Part shown: positions 1 through 5,447 of the stretch, piece by piece
Position numbering within the stretch: the stretch's first letter is position 1
How the letters are laid out: each line of letters begins with the position of its first letter
Assembly (NCBI GenBank): GCA_023136305.1
Contig: JAGLSF010000131.1
Span: forward strand, 1 to 6,026
DNA: 6,026 nt
Direction of reading: 5' to 3'
From: Spirochaetota bacterium
GTDB lineage: Bacteria; Spirochaetota; B62-G9; DRHN01
The notes under the pieces: model-generated
Seen by the model: the letters and a program-made list of their open reading frames with translations, nothing else
Databases searched by the model: none
Told to the model about the DNA's origin: nothing
Made by a program: the position numbers and the translations under genes

Positions 1-613
1 TCGAGATGAGGTCAGGGTTCTCGAGCACACCCTTGTAGGTCTCGGATGAACCGATGGTGGTAACGATGCCCTCCCCCACGCGTGCAATAATGGTCTCCTC
101 CGTGGCTCCTCCCACGAGGCGTTCTAGATTTGCACGAACCGTCACGCGCGCCTTTGCCTTGAGCTGAATACCATCCTTTGCCACGGCATCGATGGTCAGC
201 CGGCCCTTCTCCGGGTTTGGACAATCGATCACCTTGGGATTAACACTGGTTTTGACCGCATCGTGCACATCGCGCCCGGCAAGGTCAATGGCCGCTGCCT
301 TTTGAAAGGTCAGGGGGATGTTGGCCTTGTTTGCGGCCACAAGCGCCATGCTGACCCTGAGCACATTGCCCCGGGCCAAATAATGGGTTTCGAGCAAATC
401 CGTGTCGATCGGTATTCCCGCCTTGGTGAGCATGATGCGGCTGTCGACGATGATTGAAGGGTTTACCCTCCGAAGCCACATGCCGATGAGCTGGGCTATC
501 CTGACAGGTGCGCCTGAAAGCAGGGCCCTAAACCAGAGCCCGAAGAATTTGATAAACAGCACAATGAAGATAATCGCTATGATTCCAATGAAAATATAAA
601 GTATTAGAAACAT
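1..613 (-). CDS. floA: Flotillin-like protein FloA, 3' end cut by window edge
   Basis: FloA is an integral membrane scaffold of bacterial lipid microdomains (SPFH/flotillin-like family, the B. subtilis YqfA type). I translated this strand by hand: 204 codons are open from the ATG at 613 to the window edge, roughly 60% of the usual ~330 residues. Residues 2-24 form one hydrophobic N-terminal segment. Family blocks follow in order: ETHYLARGNV (~76-85), AAIDLAGRDVHDAV (~107-120), SVNPKVI (~123-129), KAKARVTVRANLERLVGGA (~152-170) and ARVGEGIVTTIGSSE (~177-191). These match B. subtilis FloA closely as I remember it. A Shine-Dalgarno AGGGGAG (621-627) lies 7 bases before the ATG. It follows two nfeD genes on the same strand, the classic nfeD-floA arrangement, after a 98-base gap with a hairpin. 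The missing part would hold the EA-rich coiled-coil region. Assignment is firm. Confidence 0.95.
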   Translation of the reverse strand, partial: MFLILYIFIGIIAIIFIVLFIKFFGLWFRALLSGAPVRIAQLIGMWLRRVNPSIIVDSRIMLTKAGIPIDTDLLETHYLARGNVLRVSMALVAANKANIPLTFQKAAAIDLAGRDVHDAVKTSVNPKVIDCPNPEKGRLTIDAVAKDGIQLKAKARVTVRANLERLVGGATEETIIARVGEGIVTTIGSSETYKGVLENPDLIS

Positions 614-654
614 CTTACATCTCCCCTATTCGATATTTATACTCATCTGCTCCC

Positions 655-680
655 GGGAACCTGATATTACTCAGGCTCCC
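655..680 (-). other. Intergenic hairpin between short nfeD and floA
   Basis: A 10-bp stem (655-664 with 671-680) closes a 6-base loop. Read on the minus strand the arms are GGGAGCCTGA and TCAGGTTCCC, fully paired if one G-U is allowed. No T-run follows on either strand, so it is not a standard intrinsic terminator. It lies in the 98-base gap between the short nfeD stop and the floA start. It could be an mRNA processing or stability element that lets floA be expressed at a different level from the nfeD genes. A TATAAAT box (635-641, minus strand) sits between it and floA, but I see no convincing -35, so a separate floA promoter is only a possibility. The structure is directly visible; the role is inferred. 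Confidence 0.55.
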
Positions 681-711
681 ATATGCCTCTCATATACAAC
701 AATAAGTTGTT

Positions 712-1227
712 TCACCAAGAGGGGGTATCGTCATTTTGGGATTTGATACGCCTCACTACAACCCGGCTGCCCTCAACCCTGACCACCCGGACCCGGGTAC
801 CCTTTTCGATGAGCTCTCCCGAGGTGACGACGCTGTACTTATGACCATTGACAGTTGCCATGCCGGAAGGCCGCAGCATGGTCAGTGCCTCCCCTTCCTC
901 CCCCTCGAGTCCCTCATACCGTTCACTGGTATAGGAGGTGAAACCCGTCTCTCTCTGCTGCGAGAAACTCAGGATGAGCTTCTTTCCCACGAATGTCTTG
1001 GGAAACACCTTCAAGCCGATTACGATCATTGCAGGTGTACCGATGAGCGTTCCCGTGAGGAAGAGTGTGCCCACCGTTGTTCCGTAATCCCGATACCCCA
1101 GAACCGTTCCCACAATCATGCAGACGATACCTGCACCACCGATCAGCCCTGCAGCGGGAACGAACAGCTCGATAAAGAGTGCTATGAAACCTACAACAAA
1201 GAGCAGTACGGGTATCCAGATAAGCAT
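712..1227 (-). CDS. Short NfeD-family membrane protein with OB-fold domain
   Basis: This 171-residue protein has three predicted membrane segments (about 3-23, 27-45 and 52-74). A basic linker follows, then a C-terminal soluble OB-fold-type NfeD domain (about 108-161) with the block LRPSGMATVNG and a Val/Arg-rich end (RVRVVRVEGSRVVVRR). It lacks the ClpP-class protease domain, so it is the truncated NfeD form known to accompany flotillins. Its OB domain is clearly paralogous to that of the upstream long NfeD, where the same position reads LRPVGKAEFDG. The ATG lies one base after the upstream TGA (TGATATG), and a GAGGA motif inside the upstream gene sits about 9 bases before it, so the two are co-transcribed and probably translationally coupled. 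NfeD proteins are thought to partner with and help organise flotillin assemblies. The family call is secure; the exact role is inferred. Confidence 0.9.
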   Translation of the reverse strand: MLIWIPVLLFVVGFIALFIELFVPAAGLIGGAGIVCMIVGTVLGYRDYGTTVGTLFLTGTLIGTPAMIVIGLKVFPKTFVGKKLILSFSQQRETGFTSYTSERYEGLEGEEGEALTMLRPSGMATVNGHKYSVVTSGELIEKGTRVRVVRVEGSRVVVRRIKSQNDDTPSW

Positions 1228-1228
1228 A

Positions 1229-2779
1229 TCAGCATTTCCTCACTATCATTCTGTTTCCACTCACCTCGATGATTTCCACCTGTTGTCCAGACTCCACGAA
1301 CTCACCTTCGGTCTCAACGTAGAGGGGTTCTCCATCGAACTCAGCCTTGCCGACCGGCCGCAGTTTCGTGATCGTAAAACCGCGCTTGCCCAGGAATTTA
1401 CTCTCCTCCTCTTTGGTCTGTACCGTGAAACCCTCCTCTGCCGACTGGGCGGCGCTGAGCGTCAGCCTGTTGAAGAGCTTCATCTGCGGCAGTGAATAGG
1501 CAAGTATACCGAATATGATAATCGATGAGACGGTGCTCAGGCTGACGACGAGGATGTTTCTCCTGAACAAATCCCTCTGCCATTCGAAATCGGGAAACAC
1601 GAATCCCTGCATGCTCAGAACGAGCGACCCCACTATGAGCGCGATCCCTGAGACCCCGGCAACGCCGAATCCCGGTATGACGAATATCTCGAGTATCAGC
1701 AGTACGAGCCCAAGCACAAAAAGGATGAGCTCCAGTGAATCGACTGTTCCCAGGAGGGCGTAGCTTGAAAATACGATTGCAAAACAGATTATGGCGATAG
1801 TTCCCGGGATCCCGAATCCCGGCGATGTGATCTCGATGAACAGGGCGACAAGCCCCATGATAATGAGTATGCTCGTGAAGGCGGAACCCGTGAGAAACCC
1901 TACCGCCCTGTCAGAGGGTGATTCAGCGAGGTCGAGTACGTGAGGGTCCTCCAGTTCAAGAAATTCGAACAGTTCGACCCTCCGGGACAAGGTGCCCGAT
2001 GAAACACCGTACCGCTCCATTTCCATGGCAGTAAGCGTGAGGAGCTTGCCAGCAGGTGAGATGAGCTTCCCCTCTTCCACCACCTGTCCCGTCTTCTTCG
2101 CTTCACGACGCGCGTCCTGGAGCTCCTCTGCTGTCAGGACACTAAGCTCATCGTCAATATACACCTCCCTCAATTCTATGTCTTCATCGACCATGGCCCT
2201 GGCGATGGAAGTGGGATATCCATTCTTCTCCGCGAGCGCTGCCATCTGCGCACGAAGCGCACTCACCACCTTCTCAGATGCAGCCTCAGGCCCCTCCGCT
2301 CCCATGAGAACAGGTGCTGCCGCACCGAGTGACGTGCCGGGTGCCATAAAAATGCGGTTTGTGGAAAATGATATGAGTGCTCCCGCAGACCAGCTCACAC
2401 CGGTACTCTCGGGGCCGGTTGTGATGTAGGCAATCGTTTCCATGGGCTCGGCAGAGCCTATCAGCGTTGCGATCTGAAGTGCTGAATCGACACGCCCCCC
2501 GAAGGTGTTGATATCAAAAAGGAGTATGTCAGCACCCGCTTCCTCTGCCCGCTCGATGCCCCGGCGGATAAACACGACCAGTGAGCGATCGATCTCACCC
2601 TGTATCGGAATTACATAGACTGTTTTTCCGGTGTGCTGGTCACCGGGCACTTCAGGGGGATTGAACAGCAGACCTGCAGCAAGGAACATCAGGAAGAAAG
2701 GAACGAATGCACCGGTCCGCCCCCTGCGAATGGTGCAGCATGTCATGATGTGGCAGTCTTTCATTACTCGATATCTCAT
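1229..2779 (-). CDS. Long NfeD protein: membrane-bound ClpP-class serine protease
   Basis: This is a 516-residue full-length NfeD. A signal peptide or N-terminal helix spans about 25-38. A ClpP/SppA-type periplasmic protease domain follows (about 52-260), with FDINTFGGRVD at 88-98, SWSAG at 129-133 (S131 is the likely nucleophile) and MAPGTSLGAAAP at 145-156. Five membrane segments lie at roughly 295-316, 321-343, 350-370, 371-391 and 408-429. An OB-fold domain closes the protein (about 446-516). The archaeal homologue PH1510 uses a Ser-Lys dyad and cuts hydrophobic stomatin tails; the general-base lysine here cannot be placed with certainty (K170 is a candidate). Starts at 2779, 2764 (M6) and 2746 (M12) all give a signal-like N-terminus, and none has a clear Shine-Dalgarno sequence, so the start is uncertain by up to 11 residues. 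It heads the nfeD-nfeD-floA operon and corresponds to B. subtilis yqeZ. Confidence 0.93.
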   Translation of the reverse strand: MRYRVMKDCHIMTCCTIRRGRTGAFVPFFLMFLAAGLLFNPPEVPGDQHTGKTVYVIPIQGEIDRSLVVFIRRGIERAEEAGADILLFDINTFGGRVDSALQIATLIGSAEPMETIAYITTGPESTGVSWSAGALISFSTNRIFMAPGTSLGAAAPVLMGAEGPEAASEKVVSALRAQMAALAEKNGYPTSIARAMVDEDIELREVYIDDELSVLTAEELQDARREAKKTGQVVEEGKLISPAGKLLTLTAMEMERYGVSSGTLSRRVELFEFLELEDPHVLDLAESPSDRAVGFLTGSAFTSILIIMGLVALFIEITSPGFGIPGTIAIICFAIVFSSYALLGTVDSLELILFVLGLVLLILEIFVIPGFGVAGVSGIALIVGSLVLSMQGFVFPDFEWQRDLFRRNILVVSLSTVSSIIIFGILAYSLPQMKLFNRLTLSAAQSAEEGFTVQTKEEESKFLGKRGFTITKLRPVGKAEFDGEPLYVETEGEFVESGQQVEIIEVSGNRMIVRKC

Positions 2780-2782
2780 AAT

Positions 2783-2821
2783 AAAAGGATTAATACACTC
2801 TCTCTAGTGATTATACCTTTT
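2783..2821. other. Imperfect dyad overlapping the nfeD -10 box
   Basis: On the plus strand AAAAGG (2783-2788), TAAT (2791-2794) and CACT (2796-2799) pair with AGTG (2806-2809), ATTA (2810-2813) and CCTTTT (2816-2821) around a 6-base CTCTCT loop, with one bulged base and one 2x2 internal loop. A-tracts and T-tracts flank the two ends, as in bidirectional terminators, but the core is short and AT-rich. It could end the upstream reductase unit, act as an operator over the nfeD -10 box, or mean nothing. The pairing is visible; the function is speculation. Confidence 0.3.
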
Positions 2822-2838
2822 TACACAATAAAAGAAAA
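2810..2838 (-). promoter_or_regulatory. Candidate promoter of the nfeD-nfeD-floA operon
   Basis: On the minus strand a perfect TATAAT -10 box lies at 2815-2810. With a 17-base spacer the -35 position (2838-2833) reads TTTCTT, a poor match to TTGACA, so the promoter would be weak or activator-dependent. The expected transcription start near 2803 gives a leader of about 24 bases to the first ATG of the long nfeD. It sits in the 62-base gap downstream of the 81-residue membrane protein gene, the natural place for a new operon promoter. The -10 box falls inside one arm of the dyad at 2783-2821. Confidence 0.45.
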
Positions 2839-2841
2839 CTG

Positions 2842-3087
2842 TTACAAGAGCTTACTTTTCGACCGCAAAAACCGTGTCGCAACCATGACGGCAAAAATAA
2901 TAAGGATGTAGACAAGCACCGCCATTTCCGTGAGCAGGTACATACGTACCGTGCGGTTGAGAGCGGGTACGTTGATGAACAGAAGAAGGGGGAATGAGAA
3001 GAAGAGAGACAATCCGCTTCCGAGTACCAGGTCGCGTGCGGCAGGTGTGCGGTACTCGGGGTCAATGACAAGTCCCCACTGCATCAT
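2842..3087 (-). CDS. Small two-helix membrane protein of unknown function
   Basis: I do not recognise this 81-residue protein. The N-terminal 22 residues are hydrophilic and include DPEYRTPAARD. Two hydrophobic segments follow, about 24-41 and 50-70, joined by a short NRTVR loop, and the tail is basic (TRFLRSKSKLL). The charge pattern suggests both ends are cytoplasmic. Its ATG overlaps the stop of the upstream reductase gene by four bases (ATGA), a typical sign of translational coupling, and this supports the frame over the competing minus-strand frame (3071-2811), which has no such coupling. A second ATG directly follows the first, so it may start one residue later. The only nearby purine tract, AAAAGGGG, is about 12 bases upstream, too far to be a strong ribosome site, so reinitiation from the reductase is likely. 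The coupling suggests a role linked to the reductase, but that is an inference. Confidence 0.75.
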   Translation of the reverse strand: MMQWGLVIDPEYRTPAARDLVLGSGLSLFFSFPLLLFINVPALNRTVRMYLLTEMAVLVYILIIFAVMVATRFLRSKSKLL

Positions 3088-4118
3088 CCGGGTTTGTCGC
3101 CCCTTTTAACCGCATTCCACATCTCGAAAAGGTTGTCCGGACCCATCTCCCGGCGCCCCTCCTCTATTTCCTTGACCATTTTCACCACCAGGCTGTTAGC
3201 AGGTGTATCGAAACCGATACGCTCACCCTCACTAACAATGGCGCCGTTGATGTAGTCAACTTCCGTTTTATTGCCCCTCTCGAGATCAACGTGAATGTTT
3301 GATTTCAAATTCCTGTATTTTATCCCGGCAATCTTGAGCAGAAGCCAGCGGATGGGAAGGGGAAGTCCCCTTTGGTGATTCCCGAACTTCTCAGGATTAA
3401 TGCCACCACTGAGTTTGACCAACTGAATATTCAGCTTCTCTGCAAGCAGCGAACCCTCTGTAGCCATGCTGTAAAACAATCTCCGGGCTACGGGAAAGCG
3501 TAAGAGCTTGCCAACCCGTAGTCCTGCCACACCACCCAGACCCGTCGCACCGCACACGATGAGTAGTTTCGTACAAAGAACTCCCCGTGTGTCATCCGTG
3601 AAGTCAACGGGAATCATTGGTTCGAGCAGGCCCTTCAGAAGAAAGAGGTCATCCTCGCTTGCATTGTTGAGGGTTCCAAAGGTGATTCCTCCTTTTGCGG
3701 TTACGCGGATTTTGCCGATCTCTTTCGCAACTGCATTGTAACCCACGGCCCCTGCGACAATCCTCGTATCGGGATATTTTTCAGCAATTGAAAGAACTTC
3801 GAGACCGTTCTGAATCGTCACAATAAAACCGTTCTCACAAAGGTAACTTCTCGCCTCCTCGAACACAACCTCAAGCGCGTCGCTCTTCACACCAAGGAAA
3901 ATAATATCGAAAGTGCCCATCTCCTCTGAAAACCGGGGAAATGCCCTGATCTGAAAAAGGAATTTTCCCTTCTTACCACACAACTGCAGGCCCCCCTCAT
4001 TCAGGGCCCCTGCAATCTCCTCTCCCTTCTCGATACAAAAGGGACTATGCCTGTTTTTTGCCAGCGAGGCCGCAACAACACCGCCATTCCCGCCGCATCC
4101 TACAACCGCTACTTTCAT
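3084..4118 (-). CDS. Ketopantoate reductase-family oxidoreductase (ApbA/PanE-like)
   Basis: This 344-residue protein belongs to the family of NADPH-dependent 2-dehydropantoate 2-reductases, cytosolic enzymes that make pantoate for CoA. The N-terminus is a Rossmann fold with GCGGNG at 7-12. GVKSD (K78), TIQNG (N104), TK at 183-184 (K184) and TEVDYINGAIV at 285-295 (E286) correspond to E. coli PanE K72, N98, K176 and E256. By my hand alignment, the E. coli pantoate-contacting residues N180, N184 and S244 are replaced by V188, T192 and N274. The protein is about 40 residues longer than E. coli PanE (303), with most of the extra between about 231 and 270. It may therefore use another 2-oxoacid, so I give no symbol. 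The ATG at 4118 fits the Rossmann start; the nearest AGGAG lies 14 bases upstream, unusually far. Its stop overlaps the start of the 81-residue membrane protein gene. Confidence 0.88.
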   Translation of the reverse strand: MKVAVVGCGGNGGVVAASLAKNRHSPFCIEKGEEIAGALNEGGLQLCGKKGKFLFQIRAFPRFSEEMGTFDIIFLGVKSDALEVVFEEARSYLCENGFIVTIQNGLEVLSIAEKYPDTRIVAGAVGYNAVAKEIGKIRVTAKGGITFGTLNNASEDDLFLLKGLLEPMIPVDFTDDTRGVLCTKLLIVCGATGLGGVAGLRVGKLLRFPVARRLFYSMATEGSLLAEKLNIQLVKLSGGINPEKFGNHQRGLPLPIRWLLLKIAGIKYRNLKSNIHVDLERGNKTEVDYINGAIVSEGERIGFDTPANSLVVKMVKEIEEGRREMGPDNLFEMWNAVKRGDKPG

Positions 4119-4134
4119 GATAGATAAACTTACT

Positions 4135-4154
4135 CCTCATGAGGCATTTGTCAA
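4135..4154 (-). promoter_or_regulatory. TTGACA box and palindrome between divergent genes
   Basis: On the minus strand a perfect TTGACA (4154-4149) lies 30 bases upstream of the reductase ATG. No good -10 box stands at the usual 16-18 base spacing; TAAGTT at spacing 16 is the nearest and is poor. A perfect 10-bp palindrome, CCTCATGAGG (4135-4144), sits between the TTGACA and the start codon and also contains the ATG of the divergent small ORF. It might be a repressor or activator site for the reductase promoter. The sequences are seen directly; both roles are weakly supported. Confidence 0.3.
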
Positions 4155-4372
4155 GGACAGACAATGCCAAAACCGATACGAGCTTCCATATCCTGGGAAA
4201 ACCGGAACAGAAGGTCCTCAACCCGATTCTTTACAGGACCTGTGCACTGTGCTATGCTTCTGCTGATTCAGCAAAGTACCGCTTTCTTCATTTCACAGCA
4301 AGGCAGGAGGAGGATATAAACGAGATTCTTGCTGATGCCAGAAAATTCTACCGTGAGAGGATTGAATCCTAG
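4139..4372 (+). CDS. Small hypothetical protein, possibly DUF4911-like
   Basis: This 77-residue ORF lies divergent from the reductase and 46 bases before lgt on the same strand. Codon third positions are rich in C and G in this frame, as in the neighbouring genes. The second half (about 20-72) resembles, from memory, the small DUF4911 family of Desulfobacterota: a helix with KPEQKVLNPIL, two strands around the middle (CALCYASAD, KYRFLHFTA), and an acidic helix, RQEEDINEILADARKFY. This is a by-eye fit. The start is doubtful: the ATG at 4139 has no ribosome site and sits in a palindrome, and a TTG at 4148 is an alternative. The first 15 residues look least protein-like and may not be translated. 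A CxxC-type pair (C35, C38) is present, with no clear metal-site context. Confidence 0.5.
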   Translation: MRHLSRTDNAKTDTSFHILGKPEQKVLNPILYRTCALCYASADSAKYRFLHFTARQEEDINEILADARKFYRERIES

Positions 4373-4383
4373 GATTTAATACA

Positions 4384-4412
4384 TTGCCATATCCGCCCAG
4401 AGATGCTATAAG
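4384..4412 (+). promoter_or_regulatory. Near-consensus promoter of lgt, predicted leaderless
   Basis: The -35 box TTGCCA (4384-4389, five of six matches) and -10 box TATAAG (4407-4412, five of six) are separated by exactly 17 bases. The -10 is preceded by TGC, an extended -10 motif. With the last -10 base counted as -7, position +1 falls on 4419, the A of the lgt ATG. No Shine-Dalgarno sequence precedes lgt, which fits a message that starts at its own start codon. It lies in the gap between the small upstream ORF and lgt. Confidence 0.65.
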
Positions 4413-4418
4413 TATTGT

Positions 4419-5225
4419 ATGTTTGAACATAATATCTCACCGATCATTGTAGGACTCGGTCCCTTTTCGATCCGCTACTACAGCCTGCTCTTTCTCTGTG
4501 CATTTCTGCTCGGGCTCTATCTTTTAAAGATGATGTTTGTAGAGAAGGGAATCGATACCAAGTATCTTCACCCCCTGTTCATCACTTTCTTCATCTGTGT
4601 GGTTGTCGGTGCAAGACTCGGTCACGTGTTCTTCTACCGGGCACGATACTTCCTCGCACATCCAATAGAGATCATCAAGTTCTGGAAGGGGGGGCTTGCG
4701 AGTCACGGTGCGGCGATCGCCGTACTCATCGGTGTAATCATATTCACACGAATCTACCCCGTGACCTTCTATCAGATTGCAGACTCGCTCTCAATCCCGG
4801 TAGCCATTGGAACGAGTTTTGTCAGGTTGGGAAACTTCTTCAACTCTGAGATTGTGGGACGGGTCACGACTGTTCCCTGGGCAGTCAAATTTTTTAAATA
4901 CCACGAACCGGGCGGAGTACCTCCGCAGTTCAGGCATCCTTCCCAGCTCTACGAAGCGGCCATGGGTACTGTTATATTCGTGACTCTTTTGATAGTCTTC
5001 AAGAAGAGGAAGGAGAAGCTGCAGGACGGATGTCTGTTCTATCTCTTCATATTCATGTACTTCACGCTGCGTTTCCTCGTTGAGTTCGTCAAGGAATACA
5101 GATTTATCATACCCTCAATTCCCTTCACGACGGGACAGTACCTCAGCATACCCTTCATTCTGTTTTCCGCCTATATGCTCTTTGTGCGCGGTAAGATCAG
5201 GGACAAAGAAGAGGCACCCTCGTAG
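4419..5225 (+). CDS. lgt: Phosphatidylglycerol--prolipoprotein diacylglyceryl transferase
   Basis: Lgt is the inner-membrane enzyme that transfers diacylglycerol from phosphatidylglycerol to the lipobox cysteine of prolipoproteins, the first step of lipoprotein maturation. This 268-residue protein is close to the usual length, with about seven hydrophobic segments. Family marks are RYYSLLFL (19-26), GGLASHG with H96 (91-97, E. coli H103), the Lgt signature RLGNFFNSEIVGR with R136, N139 and E144 (136-148; E. coli R143, N146, E151), RHPSQLYEA (172-180), and RFLVEFVKE with R218 and E222 (E. coli R239, E243). All key residues appear present. The start fits the family N-terminus, but there is no ribosome site. 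A strong promoter ends six bases before the ATG, predicting a leaderless message. The DUF4136 lipoprotein encoded convergently nearby is a likely substrate. Confidence 0.96.
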   Translation: MFEHNISPIIVGLGPFSIRYYSLLFLCAFLLGLYLLKMMFVEKGIDTKYLHPLFITFFICVVVGARLGHVFFYRARYFLAHPIEIIKFWKGGLASHGAAIAVLIGVIIFTRIYPVTFYQIADSLSIPVAIGTSFVRLGNFFNSEIVGRVTTVPWAVKFFKYHEPGGVPPQFRHPSQLYEAAMGTVIFVTLLIVFKKRKEKLQDGCLFYLFIFMYFTLRFLVEFVKEYRFIIPSIPFTTGQYLSIPFILFSAYMLFVRGKIRDKEEAPS

Positions 5226-5243
5226 CGGAGAGATTTACGGCAA

Positions 5244-5436
5244 TCACTCATCTGAACCATTGAAACGATCGTTAACATAGGCTGCCACATCACTCGGTTT
5301 CTCCCGTTCCCGCGACGAGTTGCCCACAGCGTAACTAAAACTTCTCCACTCTACGTCCGCCCTTGTCGGTGATGGTGGTGTAGATGAGCCTCGTACCCCG
5401 CATGACTGAAACGAGGTAGGCAGGGGATAAAGGATA
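5244..5436 (-). pseudogene. Frameshifted remnant of an unrecognised gene
   Basis: This 222-base gap between lgt and the lipoprotein gene is not empty. On the minus strand one frame is open from 5436 to the TAG at 5337-5335. It encodes a protein-like stretch that includes MRGTRLIYTTITDKGG (ATG at 5403) and ends GRRVEKF. A second frame continues SYAVGNSSREREKPSDVAAY and then VNDRFNGSDE to a TGA at 5246-5244. Removing one T from a TTTT run (plus 5337-5340) joins them as VEKFSYAVG. Codons on both sides of the break are G/C-rich at the third position. No Shine-Dalgarno precedes the ATG, and a stop (5439-5437) closes the frame upstream, so the N-terminus is probably lost or the protein is very short (about 52 residues). 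I cannot name the family. A sequencing error in the homopolymer is an alternative to true decay. Confidence 0.5.
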
Positions 5437-5447
5437 TCACATCACAT

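Noticed and set aside
736..1272. Long plus-strand open frame opposite the short nfeD
   Set aside because: It lies antisense to a well-supported NfeD gene, is rich in His, Cys and Pro without domain logic, and has no ribosome site; it is a shadow frame.
1992..2429. Plus-strand open frame rich in Ser and Ala
   Set aside because: It is the complement of the protease domain of the long NfeD; the Ser/Ala bias is a by-product of that gene's codons.
2811..3071. Alternative 86-residue minus-strand frame over the small membrane protein
   Set aside because: It has no coupling to the reductase and a Ser/Cys/His-rich composition; the 81-residue frame has clear membrane segments and the ATGA overlap.
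4164..4319. 51-residue frame starting at an ATG with a good AAGGA site
   Set aside because: Despite the ribosome site, the translation is Arg/Ser-rich and unlike a folded protein, and it competes with a more plausible frame; the AAGGA match may be chance.
5264..5273. Palindrome AACGATCGTT
   Set aside because: It is short and lies inside the coding remnant (codons for NDRF), so it is explained by coding sequence.
5389..5416. Inverted repeat CCTCGT/ACGAGG with a 16-base loop as an lgt terminator
   Set aside because: The stem is only 6 bp, the loop is long and no T-run follows; it is also far from the lgt stop.
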